DNA from: Guyanagaster necrorhizus
Lineage: Eukaryota > Basidiomycota > Agaricomycetes > Agaricales > Physalacriaceae
Length of the DNA stretch: 64,000 nucleotides
Reading direction: 5' to 3'
Assembly (NCBI RefSeq): GCF_019112545.1
Contig: NW_025064882.1
Span: 2,100,971-2,164,970, forward strand
The notes below the pieces were generated by a model. The model had not been told where the DNA came from, did no database searches, and was given only the letters and a program-made list of their open reading frames with translations. Shown in pieces: positions 34,262 through 46,796 of the stretch. Made by a program: the position numbers and the translations under genes. Positions within the stretch are counted from its first letter, which is position 1. Each line of letters opens with the position of its first letter.

Positions 34262-35860
34262 TTGCAACCACGTGGTTTAACCTATTTCAGGCCCGCCATT
34301 TTCCCTCCGTAACACGGCGGCCACCAATAGCTCGAGGGTGCGCCTCCGAAATGCATGCTAAGTCTTAGGGTACCATATTTCCACTAAGTAATGGCTTCCG
34401 GAAATTTTCTCAATTAATTCTGGGTGCGAATACTGCTAGTGATCATTCTTGGGGACCGTCGTTCTCTATTGCGGCGACTGCGGCTAGAGGTGGCACTTTA
34501 TATGACTTATCTGTCTTTTCACTGAGAATTCTTACCCTGTCACGTAATGCGAGTTGGACATAAAATGCTCCAATACTCTTTTCTCTGCCGAAAAGAGACC
34601 GAGAGAGTGGAACCCAACACAAGGAAGAAATGAAGAAGGGCGCCGTTCTCGAGTCACCGACTTCCTCTTCTAAATGGACAAGAATATCTGCTATCAGCTT
34701 CGCTTCTCTCTATGATGCTGGACTTAATTAATCCTTGCTTAAGTGTTGGTGTCATAATGCATGCAACATGAGGATATTGGCGACCGGATTCCTCTAAATT
34801 TCTACGACGGTCGACAGACCGAAAGGTGGGGCTTGTATGTCCGATGGAGAGGGACGGGTACTCTCATATTTCGGGATTATAGGCTTATTTAATCAATTTT
34901 CGTGACCAGTAGTCAGGAACGAGCGCCGCCAAGATCCAGGCGCATGCTCGGAGGTCTCAGAATACGCACCCGGGCCCGCTTTTGTGACACTGGCACAGAA
35001 AAACTAGATGTTGTACGACGGTGGTGAGGCAACATCATTTCCAACCGCGTGAACACCCCATTTTTGACTACCTCAGGCCTAGGCCCTGCGAAGGAATACG
35101 AGGAAGGTAGACCGTGGGGTAGACGACAGTTAGTTGCGGCAACTTAATACTTAATAATAACCTGAACTCGAAATCTCCATGAATGTTTGTTCTGATTGGA
35201 TGATATTGCGTTGTCCCCAATAGTCCTCTATTGCGCTTATTTTTGCATGCTCCCTGAGTCTGGATGGGCCACCTGCACGAGCGAACCGGGATTTTGATCA
35301 ACTTTGATGCGTTCTTCTGAATAGCTAAGGGCTAATTAATTCGAGGTGCCCCTTGATCTCAGGAGGTCCACAATGTCTGCGGGAGGTATTCAAGTCAGTA
35401 CTAGTGTGATTTGGACACCTTGGGGTGGATTTATATGGGTCCGCCAGGGACGCCACACTAAGCCGTGTGAAGCGGAAGCGTCTCCCTTTGGAAGTCGAGC
35501 TATGCAGCCGAACTGATTGATCATCCTCTTGGGATTGGTGAGGTGCTTAAACGGCTAGGAGTTTGAAACAGTCGAATATGCTGTCACCAGTGCCCTTGTA
35601 CGGAAGCTTTAGAAATATCGCTCATTCTTGACTTCATGATCAACATGAAATTCATTTTGGCTATGTATATCACTATCGATCAGTGTAGGTTATTAATTAT
35701 CCGATTACTCTTGCATTAGTGGCGTGGAGGGAGACCGAGAAAGGCTACAGGATACAGCAAATAGATTTTAAACTTTTGGGTCTTCTAATAGAAATATCAT
35801 AAACTAGCCGAGCGAAGGACAAGGAAATGCTACAATACAAAACAAGGACAAAGGCATGGA
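34262..35860. other. Gene-poor 1.6-kb stretch
   Basis: This lies upstream of the phosphorylase and downstream of the transcription factor, both on minus. No convincing coding frame was found. The proximal few hundred bases (34262 upward) should hold the phosphorylase promoter. Confidence 0.4.
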
Positions 35861-38800
35861 TTACTGTTGGTTGGACGAAGTGGTATTATCTATGCGAAGA
35901 GAAGTTGGAATGCCGTCAACAACAAGGTGCAATTGGGACTCACTATAAACGTTATATTGTTCCGGCATGAACAAATGGGCGAGGGCATTTTGAGGCTCAT
36001 GAGCCACCCCAGCCTGAGGGTATTCAACCCCGTGGCTTAAAGGCGAATAAGTGGAATAATCATTCCAGTATTGAGGATATCGGGGATGATGCTCCACTCC
36101 GTGGCTATCAGTTCGGCTTACCGAAGGACGCCCATCAGTTAGACCAGTACTGTACACCTGCGGAAGGGCAGAGGTAGATAATGGTCCAGGATACGAGACG
36201 TTGTGGCTCGAGTGTTCCGACGCCCATTGACGATCATATGATGAATAGTATGACGAAGACGGGGTATACTGGGCGTCCACAGCGCCGTTTGCAGAAAACG
36301 CCTGAGGTGGATGAAGACTAGAAGCGGTGTGGTTATTAGATGGTCGCATGTTGGCGTAACTTGAAGGTTGCATTCCAACGCGATTAGAGGAGTCGTCAAG
36401 AGACCCTTCGGCCGGACGCTTATACCGATCAGCTGATTTGAGCGGCTCAGCAGGACAGATCTGGTTTCCGAAGTTCACTTCGGCACCGCGAAGAAGTTCA
36501 TGGGCTCGTCCAGCACTTGGCCAGAGAACGGCCATAGCCTTGAGAACCTCCATACATTTCAAGAGTCGTAACCGTGCTTGGGGGTCCCCGGGGTAGCCAG
36601 ACACTAGAAGCTGATGAACACGGCAAAGACCAGGCTTCGAAACATCACTCACTGCTCGTAACGTGCATAATGCTAGCTGTAAAGACATAGTAGCAAAGGA
36701 AAACAGGACATCCCTTCAAAGAGTATGTCTCCTTGTATAAAGTGGCTTCGAATTATAGAAAGCCTTAGTGATGGCCCCGCATATACAAGATTAAAAAAAC
36801 TCACCAATAGCAGTGATATGGTTCGCGGCGCCGGCACAGAGCTCATAGCTCTTTTGCGACGTCGTACGACCATCTTCTTCATTAAGGTTAGGACTAAGCG
36901 AGAAAAAGATTAAATGTCACTTGAATTTTTCCAAGTATGAATTAGAGTTACCTTCGGATGCCATGCTTAATACTATCATTATGACGCGCTTTAGTAACGG
37001 CAGTAGGAAAGCATTCTCGTAGGACTCACAATGGCCTATGTACGAGGAGGACTGCGCACCAGTATTGCATATGAAGCGTCAAGACATGTGGCAGCGGGAC
37101 CGGGTGTTTTAAAGATACGGGATCGTGTTGGAGATGGATGGGCAATTCCAGGTACCATTTGTCGAGCATACCTTCTAGGTACACCGACTCTGCATGGCGG
37201 CTGGACACTGGATGAACAGCATAGATGGCTTGGATAATCCGACTGATTATACCTGCTACGAAGGAAGTGAGTATCATCATTATAGACAATGAGAGCACGA
37301 ACATAAAGTGGCTGATGCATTAAAGCAAGATATAATATTCCCTGGTCTCCCAGATTTTTCTCGGGTATCGCGTATTACAGGGGTATGCGGTTTCCAGTCT
37401 TCCAGTTCCTCTGCCTGCAAGTCGCCATAAAGTTGACATCGGAATCCGAGGAACGGAAATACGTACATCTAACTCACTCGGCAATTGAGTGTCGAAATCC
37501 CGCTCAAATATGGCCAGCGGCCGACCTAACGCACGCAGACAAAATTCAGACGCAAGGACCCAGAACGAGTAAAAAGGACCAACCGATGTAGGACGAGACG
37601 TACTTGTCCATGACAACACATGAATACCAAATCCTTCGTCGAGTCTGTAACTCCGCATCCGAAAAGAGTTTCCCGCCCAACTCTCGCCGTGCCCAGCCGT
37701 CTGCACTCCGGTGCATACCTAAATCCTGCGCCATGCGTATGGCCATACCAATGTAGGTCCACGCCTGGGCCATAGCCCCTATACCAATTTCTCGATATCC
37801 CATAAGGAGCAGGGCTTGACAGGTCGCCGGTCTTGAGCTCGAGTAAGACCCGTCAAGCAGCACCTTAGCGCGGTCGAGATAAACGTCGCCGGCTGTCCAC
37901 ATCACGGGACTGTCGGACGGTAGCATTGGATTTGAAGGGTCATCAGCGTATCGGGCAGCCAGGGAAAACATGACAAGGAGGAGAAGGTTCGGTACATGTC
38001 GAGAACGGCGGTTAAAGGGAGATCCTGAAGGAGACCGAGCGCCCGACTCCGACGGTGGCGTGTCGGGGCTATCGCGGATAATCAGACAAAGGTAAAAGTG
38101 CGAAATCCAAGAGCACTGACCCAGCTTTGTACGCTTCTTGAAAAGAGCGCTTATGAATAACTGGAAGAGATGGATGCACGTATGTGAAATAAAGATCGAG
38201 TAGATGGTCTTGCAAGGCAGATGAAGGAAGATCGGTAGATAATTTCTCCTGCACAGGAATACTAGTGGGTAGGGCGGGCCATACCCTGGCTTTGGGGAAG
38301 CGCCTGTTAGGGTTCAGGCTCAAAGATTCAAGCGGGAACAATATAAAGGCGACTGACCAGATACCGCCTTCATTTCTACTATCATGTCGTTCTGTTCCCC
38401 CGAGGAGGTAAAGGCCGCTGGCTTTACCATGATAACGCACCTCCTCGTCCTCATTCAAACTTAACTGACCGACGGCACCAAGGAAATCTTCTTCATTACT
38501 CTCCGAACTGTAGCTTCCGGAGGGACTGGCACTCCGTGTTGGTACCGTTCTGTTTGCAGTGTTACTTACAGACCGCCGAATACCACCAGCGCTCTTCCCT
38601 GCACGCCCCGGTGATACCGATGAGCGGAAATCAAACGTACTGTTAGAACGGATGGGAGACAACGCGGAAGGTGGAGCAGAAGAGGGATAAGGTATATCGC
38701 CGCTTTCGACTTTTCGTCGTAATCTCCTCCCAGGTGAGTGGCTACCATCGCTTGCAGATGCTGATTCATATTCAGGATGCTGATACGAAGTTGACCGGCT

Positions 38801-40510
38801 CAATGGAATTGAAGTTATCAGAGAAGGCAAATCGCGTGCCGAACGGGATGTTTGTTGATGGTTCGAACTTTGTAAAGGTAGGTCTGAAGGGCCGGAGACA
38901 GTAGACCGGGTGGCTGCGTCTCGGCGAAGGAGGTCAAGCATATGCGTGACTCGATCCTGCCATTCATTAGATGGACTTTGAAACCAGATCATCAGTTAAA
39001 AAAACGACCCTCCGACAGGAAAGGACATACTGTGTTGATGTAAGTTCAGGTTTGCTGTCTTCAGCTTTCTGAGAAGCTAATTCGGCCGTCAAGTGCCGCG
39101 ACTTGGAAGGACCAGCTGTTTTGTCGACATTTCCGCCTTTGCGACCCTTTACACCGTAAGGGGAATTGTCGACGCGGTTGATGATCTCTTGTGCAAGAGA
39201 ATCCTGAGTAAATAATAGAGTCAGAAAAATCCAGCTTCCCTGCAGGGAGCTAAAGCAAAGTCGGAACGGAACAGAATGAACGGATCTCGCGGACTGGAAT
39301 TCCAAGGAGCAAAGAAGTACGAGTATGACAGCCGTGGACATATTGATGTCGTGTATGATGAAATCAAGGATGGAAGCATTCATTCTCCCATGAGAAAAAG
39401 GAAAGTTGATAGAAGTTTAGCACCAAGTCCGAGAAGAACACGGAAGAGAGATAAATAAAGGATACGGACCTGCGCAATGTCTTGGAGAAGCGTCTGCGCT
39501 CTGGGGTCCTCTGATGATATCATGATCCCCAAGAGGGCCTCGGTTTGGTGAAGGCGAGCCTCAATGGCATCAATGTATCCCTTCGGTGGTCCTCGTTTCC
39601 GCGAGGGCCCGAGGAAAGTGCATGCTACAGAAATAACCGAAATCGTCAGCAAAAGCAAGTCAGGACAGCGCCACGGAAATCGCGCGGAAAACAAGAAGGG
39701 CTAGAAGAATGAGAAAAGCACGATGTGCATGGCGTACAGGGAAATCACGCCAAGCCCAGAAAGGAAATGACGATGCTGCTATATCAGTTACAGAATCTGA
39801 TCAAAGTGGCGGAGTACGAGACCGACAGTAATGAAAGACAATCATAAAAAAACTCGACACTCACGAGTACCGAGCATCACACAGCTGCGACAAGGCTCTT
39901 CGGGAGATGTGCGCTCGCATTTACATTTAGATTTACGACATTGGTCGCATGCTGGCACGTACCATACGGCAAAGTCAACCACTGTGCTCGTCGAGTAAAT
40001 TATCGTGGGCGCACCTTTGCTACTCCTGCGACGGATTGGCTTCTCTCCTGTGACGCCTGAAAGATGCCCCAAACCACCACTGCTCCCAGCCATGGGGGGC
40101 AACTCTATGAGGTCACCCACTTCGTCGTACTCGTCGCTGAACGACATTGCATTCTGGAGACCAATGTGTCCATCCATTTGAGAATCTTCGTGCTGAGGAG
40201 ACCAAGAGTTGACGGACGACATGAGTCCGTAGTCTGATGAAGTATCCTGAGTGAAACGATAGACAGACTGGGGGACAAGTGGAGGCGCTTCCGATGGTTG
40301 ACGGGAAGATGAATGAGAAGAACCGTGGGATGAAGAGGGCTGTGAGCGAAACGAGAAGCGAATATTTTGGAGAGAAGCAGAAGCCGGTAACAAATCCGGA
40401 GACGGCGAAGACTCAGTCTTCACAGGGACCTGAGAATGAACTGTAGAATCAGGATGTTCAGGATTGTCATTAATAAAATAAGGTGCGTCCTGCACTGAGA
40501 AGACGCTCAT
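35861..40510 (-). CDS. Zn2Cys6 transcription factor with Fungal_trans domain
   Basis: This is a nuclear DNA-binding regulator. The start at 40510 gives MSVFSVQDAPYFINDNPEHP, followed by about 180 disordered residues. The zinc cluster reads ACDQCRKSKCKCERTSPEEP and then CRSCVMLGTP-C, giving the pattern C-x2-C-x6-C-x8-C-x2-C-x6-C. The last cysteine comes after an intron near 39870-39630, so that intron splits the cluster. A basic linker (GPSRKRGPPKGYI) and a short helix (IEARLHQTEALLGIMI) follow. The Fungal_trans domain spans about 38250-37030, with LLDLYFTYVHPSLPVIHKRS, AWTYIGMAIRMAQDLGMHRS and RRRIWYSCVVMDKYVSSYIG, all classic. The C-terminal 200 residues are Ser/Tyr/His-rich and probably activating. 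The target genes are unknown. At over 1,000 residues it is at the long end for the class. Confidence 0.87.
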
Positions 40511-42076
40511 TCTCAGGAACTTGGACTGGAATGCTGCACTGGACGACCTGAAGGAGGGGGGGGGGAGGAAGGGGGAGCGGACGTTAACGACGAAAGTAGA
40601 GAGACTCACAGAGCGTCGGATGCGTCCATACGGTGAAAAGCTGAGTTCTTAGACCGATTGAAAATCAGGATTCGGCCGAGGTTAGAACGCGGTACGAAAT
40701 ATCCACCAAATCGCATAAAAACATACAAAAATACTCTTTTCTGTGGATCGAGATAATGCGCCTTTTCCGTTTATAGACATCGTTCCGGCAAGCCCTCAGT
40801 GAGACTCAGATCCGCAGTCACACGCCTTCAGTACGCGATTTGCTTTCCTCATTCGGTGCTCGGATGCGGTTTCAACTCAAAATTTTTTGAATTGCGCCTA
40901 ATGGCCACCCACCACCGCGGCCATTCCAGTGTGACTGTGAGAGCCTTGGATCGCATTTCAGTGGCGCATTCACGGGACCATATCCGTGTCAGTCCCTAAT
41001 TCTCGACTTGCCCCTCTTCCGCGATCGTGAACAATCGTTCCATGTTTCGGCCTGCGTGCCGCTAATAGTTTCCAGAATTGACGGTAGCGCAACCCCCCCC
41101 CCCCCGCAGTCTTTGTAAGTATTGATCCATAAGGAGCGTGTTTCGAACCGTCGGAAACCATTTCAAACTTTTGCTCTGTGCCTAGGTTCTTTTTTTTCTG
41201 CGAAGAAGTGCTCTTGTCCAGAGTTGATGTGGGGCAGAGAACAGTTAAATCTACATGTGTCACTCTGACATCTCGTACTCGCCCCATTCTCCTGCATACT
41301 TAGTAAGTCCCGATGGCCCGCGTGTTCGCTGGGCGGTACAGTAGTAACAGTCAGCGAGCACACACCTACCTGGCGGAAGACATTCGGGTCGGTCCGTGCC
41401 GGTCCGCTTTTATCGCAGATGAAATTTGTTTGGTCCGGATATTGCGTCACGACAAGAATCTCTCCGTGGATCGGTTTAGATATCTATCTGATCGAACCAG
41501 TCGGTGCCGTATTGACACAAACGAAGGATCATGCTTCCTCCAATAACTACGGAACTTTTGCTTTCGTTCATGAAATCTGCGCAACTTTTTTTCAGAAGAT
41601 CACAGGCAGCCCTTTTCTCCAGGCGCTAACCATAGCTCATCAGCACGAGTTCATACTCCTAAATAGGTTTTCTATATTGATTGCAAGTACCGGTCGCTAG
41701 TGGTCGGAAGCAACAGCAGGTTCCGATCATCGATACCCGTCAAATCCACGAGGACTGCTTTCTATGCAGTCAAATAAGCAAATAAAATTTCTTAGCCACA
41801 TGCCTACGCGATCATAGAGCGTGTAATTAAATAAAAAAGTGAGGCACCTTTACAACTTTCTGATGTTAGCTACAAGAGGTTACAAGACAAGAATAATGTT
41901 AACCTCACTATATTGCGACAGGCAAGGTCGTTGCGTATGTAGACAGGTAACAGGTGCTATAGGGAACCAAATATATACTAAAGCAGCAATATAAGAAAAC
42001 CATAACTCAAATAGCAAGACAGAACGAGACAAGGCGACACGGAGAGGACAGAAAAAAGTAAACAGCATATATAACA
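40511..42076. other. Intergenic region with homopolymer tracts
   Basis: This is the upstream region of the transcription factor and the 3' flank of the Sds3 gene. It contains a run of 10 G at 40556-40565 and of 13 C at 41093-41105. No gene is seen. The tracts may affect local assembly accuracy. Confidence 0.45.
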
Positions 42077-45000
42077 CTATAGTCCATCGACCATCAACTT
42101 GGTTGGCGGTGCTAACCCTAACCGCGGTGGTGGCGAAATTCTCCTGTCCATTTCTCTCACCCCTACGTGTAGACCAATACTGACAGGCCCGTCTTTCAAG
42201 CCGGGTGCTTCACCGTTGCTCATCCGCAACGCACCATTCTTCCCCTCTCCAGGCGCCAAGGCCGAATTTCTGCCCTCTAGTGGAGGCAAAATAGGTACAC
42301 CTACACCCATCTTCGATACTGGCGGCGACAGCGCCCGGTGTTTTAACGGATCGTCTCGATCCCGGTACCGATTTGGTGAGGTAGGGGGAGGTAGTGTCCG
42401 TGTCTGTGGCGACACCGTTATGGGATTTGGTAGACCGGCTCTTGAAGACGAAGAAGAGGCCGATGAATATCTATGTCCTGGTGAGTTCACATAGTTTGGC
42501 GCGGCACGATAGTCATCTGGTGCATTCCATGAATTCCGCGGTGACCGATTTGGTGTTGACGAGCCCATGACGAACGGCACTGGGACTGGCCGCTCGCGAT
42601 CCTCAGGCATTGGCAGAGGGGGAGGTCGACCGTTGTGTTTGCTCCTGAGATCTGGAGGTTCTTCCCCTTTCCAATGATGTGGGGGTGCAAGTGGTGGTTT
42701 TGTAGCTGAAAACCCTATCATTTCAGCACCTGGATGACTATGTGGTCGTTCGAATTCACGAGACGAGTGTGGACTCAGTGAAGGGGCCGGAGGTGCCGGG
42801 CCATGGTGATGGTGGAGTATATGGTGGTGGTGGGTCCGATGATGATGATGCGGGTGCGGTACAGGATTGACGTGGGGATGCGAAGAGTGTCGATGCATTA
42901 CGTGCTGTGGTTGCATGTGGTATCTTTCCCTCTCCCTCTCTCGTTCACGTCGCTCCATCTCCTTTTCCCGTTCTCGCTCTCGCTCTCGGCGGTCGGCGGC
43001 TTCTTTATGTTCTCTTTCCCGATCCCGGTGCTCTCGTTCTCTCCGGTCTTCCTCCTCTAAATCAGCCCGGCGATCCATCCAATCAGGCGCCTTTGATGGT
43101 CCACCTAGGCCAAAAGCACCCATTCCCATTCCGGGACCCATCCATTGTCCAGGACCCTTATTAGATGTGCCATTTGGGGCGGGAGATCTTGACGATCTTC
43201 GTGACTGTGCATGATATCCAGGAGGAGGCTGAGAGGAAGACCCAAAGAACGGATGTGGCGGATGATGGGAACCACTCGTCCCAGGACCAAGTAAATCCTG
43301 ATCCATAGGTACAAATGGTGAGGGTCCATGAATGTTACTTCCAGAAGGGTTATGTATGGAAGCACCACGACTTCCAGGTCTAGAAGATATGTTCTGGTGG
43401 TGACCACGATTTGAGTTGGTGCTGCTAGAACTACCATTGAATCCGGGGAAAGCCGGTATTGAAGATGGACCAGCTTGTGCCATCAGTGGTGGAGGCGGAG
43501 GCGGATGATGAGGGTACGGCTGTGATGATGGAGGAGGCATCCTTCCATCCCTGCCTGGGAAGACTGGGAATGGGTCGGGATAAGGGTCAAAGACCATAGG
43601 AGGGGGTCCTGTTGGTCCGTTAATGTGAGATCCCATATTAGTAGACGGCATTCGTGGCTGTTCGAACTGGCGTCGCAGTGAATATATAAAATCCAAATCT
43701 CTGGCTACTTCTGCAGCGGGCAGTGTAGATAATTCTGGATACACCGTGTGTGAGCCAGAAGGAATGCTCTTTTGCTTCTTGGATTGGTTGCCAAACGGAA
43801 ATGAGTGGACGATCTGGCGTAATGTTGATGGCGGTGGTGCATCCTGCGGCATGATAGGTATCCGTCGAGCTGAGGTGTTCAGCGTCAACAGCGCATCGAC
43901 GGAAACAAACAGGGAACGCACCAGACTGCGGCCGCTCGACAGCTCTTCGCTCTCTCTCTAACTTTCTCTTTCTGCGATTATTATCGGCGATCATATCAGT
44001 TTGAAGCTGATCTCTTTCATGCTATACGTACGGTCAGAACCAGTGCAACAACGCGTCGACAAATTGCATACCTTCCACCAACTCCATGTTCCATCTTCAT
44101 GTACGCGCCTCCTCTTCATGATAGTGGTTATTTCGAGTTCACGCTTACGCGACGCGAGTTCGACGCGTTTATCTCGTCGGTTAGATAACTCCTTCTGGTA
44201 ATGAATGAGCTCGGGATGTGTACCTGAACAAGAAAACAAGGCATGAGTGAAAAGTTCAAAAATCTTGCACAGGATATAACGGACCCTGGAGAATAAGGGT
44301 TTCCTCCCATGCCAATTGCTGCATTCTTTCGACGTAGAGAATTTCCCTCAACCGTCCAAATTTAAATTCGATGCCGGCGAGCACCTCTAGAGCCTCCGCA
44401 CGATGAGCAGGTTGCAAATCTGACTCCATCTCGACTTCCATATCATCATCAAGAGATACATCGGCATCAATGTCAACATCCTGATCTTGGTCCTCAGCGT
44501 CGATGTGAAGGTCATGTTTCTGCTTGCCCTTTCCCTTCCCTTTCACTGACGGTGGAATGTCAGGCTTTGGAGTCGGCTCCTCTGCTTCTTCCTCTTCCTC
44601 TTCCTCCTCTTCCTCTTCTTCATCCACGTTATCTTGTGGGGCAGTACTGCCGGGTTGGGCCAAGAGTGATGTATTGACAGGAGATTTAAGTGGCGGAGCT
44701 GGGGATGGCGAACGAGAGGAGGCAGGAGAAGGAGAACCTTCAGAACCCGAAGGATATGGGGAACCAGGGTCGACGACACCTGAGCCCGCCATTATGGACG
44801 ATGCAGAAGCGGCTGCGACGACGGGAGCGATCGATTCAACAGGAGGGGCGGTCATATCGACATCTTCCTCGAGCTCATCTTCAAGAACAGCCTTGGGATC
44901 GTCGTCATCTTCCTCCTCCTCTTCCTCCTCCTTGAGCTGCTCCTCCTCGGAATCAGTGTCATTCTCATTGTCGCGATCGACGTCGGGCTGCGCAGGATCA

Positions 45001-45686
45001 TCATCAGAGACCTCGCCGTCAGTATCATCGGCGAGTTCATCTTTTCCGTCACCGTCGTTGTCGATAGCCTCCTTGCGTAACATGTCGGCGTTCTTTTCCT
45101 TTTCTGCCACTGCCAAGGCCAGCCCCACGAGGTCCATTGCCGCAATTTCGTGACTGGAGGGAATTGGGACGGTGGTAGCAACGGATTCGAAGGGCTGCTC
45201 GACGGGGGGTGGTAGTGGTGGTGCAGGAAGAGAATGATCGAGCTCATCGTGGGCCACGATGGGCAAATCCGGTTGCTTGGGCTGGTCATGGTCTGCGGTG
45301 TCCTCCTCCTCCCCCTCTTCCTCCTCCATGACATTAGGGCGTCTGCTACGCTCTTCCTCTTCTTCTTCCTCGACGGCACTCGAAGCCTTTGTTGCCGCCC
45401 ATCCCCACATGGGTGCTGGTACGATACTGCTGCGTTTTCGTCGACCACCTCGACGCGAAGGGCGCATTCCACGGCCACCTGAATGGGTTCTTCCACGTCT
45501 GCTACTACCATTAGGACCATGTCCGTTTGTCTGGTCGTCCTGCTCATCCTCCGTCAACTCTGAAAGCTCTGAATCACCGTCCAGGCCCGCGCTGCTGGGC
45601 TCTGCCTTGGACAAGTTATCTGGTGGAGGCGACGGTGACGGCGAAGGTGAGCTGAGGGAATCAAGCGAGGTTGACGTGCCCGGCAT
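42077..45686 (-). CDS. Large Sds3-domain subunit of a histone deacetylase complex
   Basis: Sds3/Dep1-type proteins are structural subunits of the Rpd3L (Sin3) histone deacetylase complex. Four exons read through in phase and give about 1,150 residues. Residues 1-440 are acidic and low-complexity, with long Glu/Asp runs. The Sds3 domain starts AHRAEALEVLAGIEFKFGRL, then REILYVERMQQLAWEETLIL. After introns it continues with THPELIHYQKELSNRRDKRV, ITTIMKRRRVHEDGTWSWWK and a basic coiled coil, NRRKRKLERERRAVERPQS. The last exon (from about 43870) codes about 600 residues rich in Pro, Ser and His, with an Arg/Glu repeat tract near 42910-43060. The yeast protein is only about 330 residues, so both flanks are expansions. 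The frames on the opposite strand are shadows of the low-complexity coding. Confidence 0.82.
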
Positions 45687-46281
45687 CGCGGGCTGAACAA
45701 AGGACGATGAGGAACAAATGCGGAAAACAGTGGAAGGCTCGTGCGCGAGAAGATTAGGTTTGGAGTTATCTTATCTTATCTCTTTCGGAATTTTTTTGAC
45801 CCGTCCCTTCATCCCTCCGCTGCCCTTCTCTCCCCTTTTTCTTTCTCTCTTTATTACTTAGCAGAACATGTCACTATGTTTTATCATTGATATCCCTTGA
45901 TACAGGTTGAAATTCACCGGTTTTCTCTTCGCACACCGTCGGCCCCAGATGCTGACATACTGTTCAATATCCTATGTCGCCGTTCCTTTTTTTTCCTACA
46001 ACACTATTCTAGAACATCGATCAAGCTCTAGACAGCTTTGCATTCAACTTCCGGGATTTTTGGTGTTTTCCGACACTCAGAGTTCATGTTTGAAGAAAAA
46101 GCTGGCGAGATATTCTACGAAGAGTTTTCTACAGCCTCTGCTCAAGGAACCAATATTAATCCCGAACTCCTCAAATTCAAATCTCAGGCTATGGTATCGA
46201 CTCGACTGAGACCCTGAACTATGCCACACTGTTGTTCGAGCATGGTTTATTTGATAAAATGTAAGTTCACTGTCTTGTCTA
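45687..46281. other. Upstream region of the Sds3 gene
   Basis: This promoter-side DNA holds pyrimidine-rich stretches (45780-45850) and a tandem TTATC motif near 45768-45780. No coding frame is supported. Confidence 0.4.
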
Positions 46282-46311
46282 CAGTCGAGGACAGCCAAAA
46301 CCACCCAATTT
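46282..46311 (+). repeat. Left terminal inverted repeat of the MITE
   Basis: This is a thirty-base end starting CAGTCGAGGACAGCC and ending CCCAATTT. It matches the right end at 26 of 30 positions by direct reading. Confidence 0.75.
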
Positions 46312-46764
46312 CATATTGAGCGAATGAAGAACTTTTGAGACAAAAACAAGGCCAAATTTTTGGGTCAATTCACTGATTTTGTAGGTCTGTACATTACTAT
46401 ATTAGTGATCAAGAACTGCCTTCAGAGCCATATATGCTGATGTGGATAATTTGGCTTTAGCTTTCTTGGCCGTCCACCAGCCATGTATGGCATGTGGTTT
46501 TGTGGATGAAAGTGCTGGAGAATGGCCTCATAGATTGGTTCAAAACTTCAAGGAAGTAAAGTGCTTAGTGAATATAGTCAAGAATTTTCTTTGGATTTTT
46601 TGGAATTTTTTTTCATATGGTGGCCAAATTTTGACAAGTCTTGACATTGAATTCATGTTTCCAAGAAATCTGCTTGTTAATATATTCTTTGGCATGTAAA
46701 CTACAAGATCTAATGCAAAAAAGTCTTAGGAAATGGCTACTTGAGTACAGAAAACTCAGGTCAG

Positions 46765-46794
46765 AAATTGGCTGGCTTTGGTTGTCCTCAACTG
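46765..46794 (-). repeat. Right terminal inverted repeat of the MITE
   Basis: This is the inverted partner of the left end. Read on minus it starts CAGTTGAGGACAACC and ends GCCAATTT, immediately followed on the + strand by the TA duplication. Confidence 0.75.
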
Positions 46795-46796
46795 TA

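Larger units (their letters stand above)
46282..46794. mobile_element. TA-flanked MITE of Tc1/mariner (pogo/Fot1-like) type
   Basis: A 513-bp segment is bounded by terminal inverted repeats and flanked on both sides by TA (46280-46281 and 46795-46796), the target-site duplication of Tc1/mariner transposons. The left end begins CAGTCGAGGACAGCCAAAAC; the right end, read inward on the other strand, begins CAGTTGAGGACAACCAAAGC. The first 30 bases of the two ends match at 26 positions. The inside is AT-rich and has no transposase frame, so it is a non-autonomous element that would need a transposase from elsewhere. The family name rests on the TA duplication and the CAGT ends; exact class placement is inference. 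Confidence 0.75.

Noticed and set aside
41093..41105. C13 tract as a possible G-quadruplex or regulatory element
   Set aside because: A single uninterrupted run with no evidence of function; listed only as a homopolymer within its intergenic region.
42867..43214. Arg/Ser-rich + strand frame resembling an SR protein
   Set aside because: It is the reverse of the Arg-Glu repeat coding in the Sds3 last exon, with no start or splice support.
44524..45153. Long Ser-rich open frame on the + strand
   Set aside because: It is the antisense shadow of Glu/Asp-rich Sds3 coding; poly-Glu codons read as poly-Ser on the other strand.
46442..46699. 85-codon frame inside the MITE
   Set aside because: Its sequence has no transposase features and its position fits chance in AT-rich DNA.
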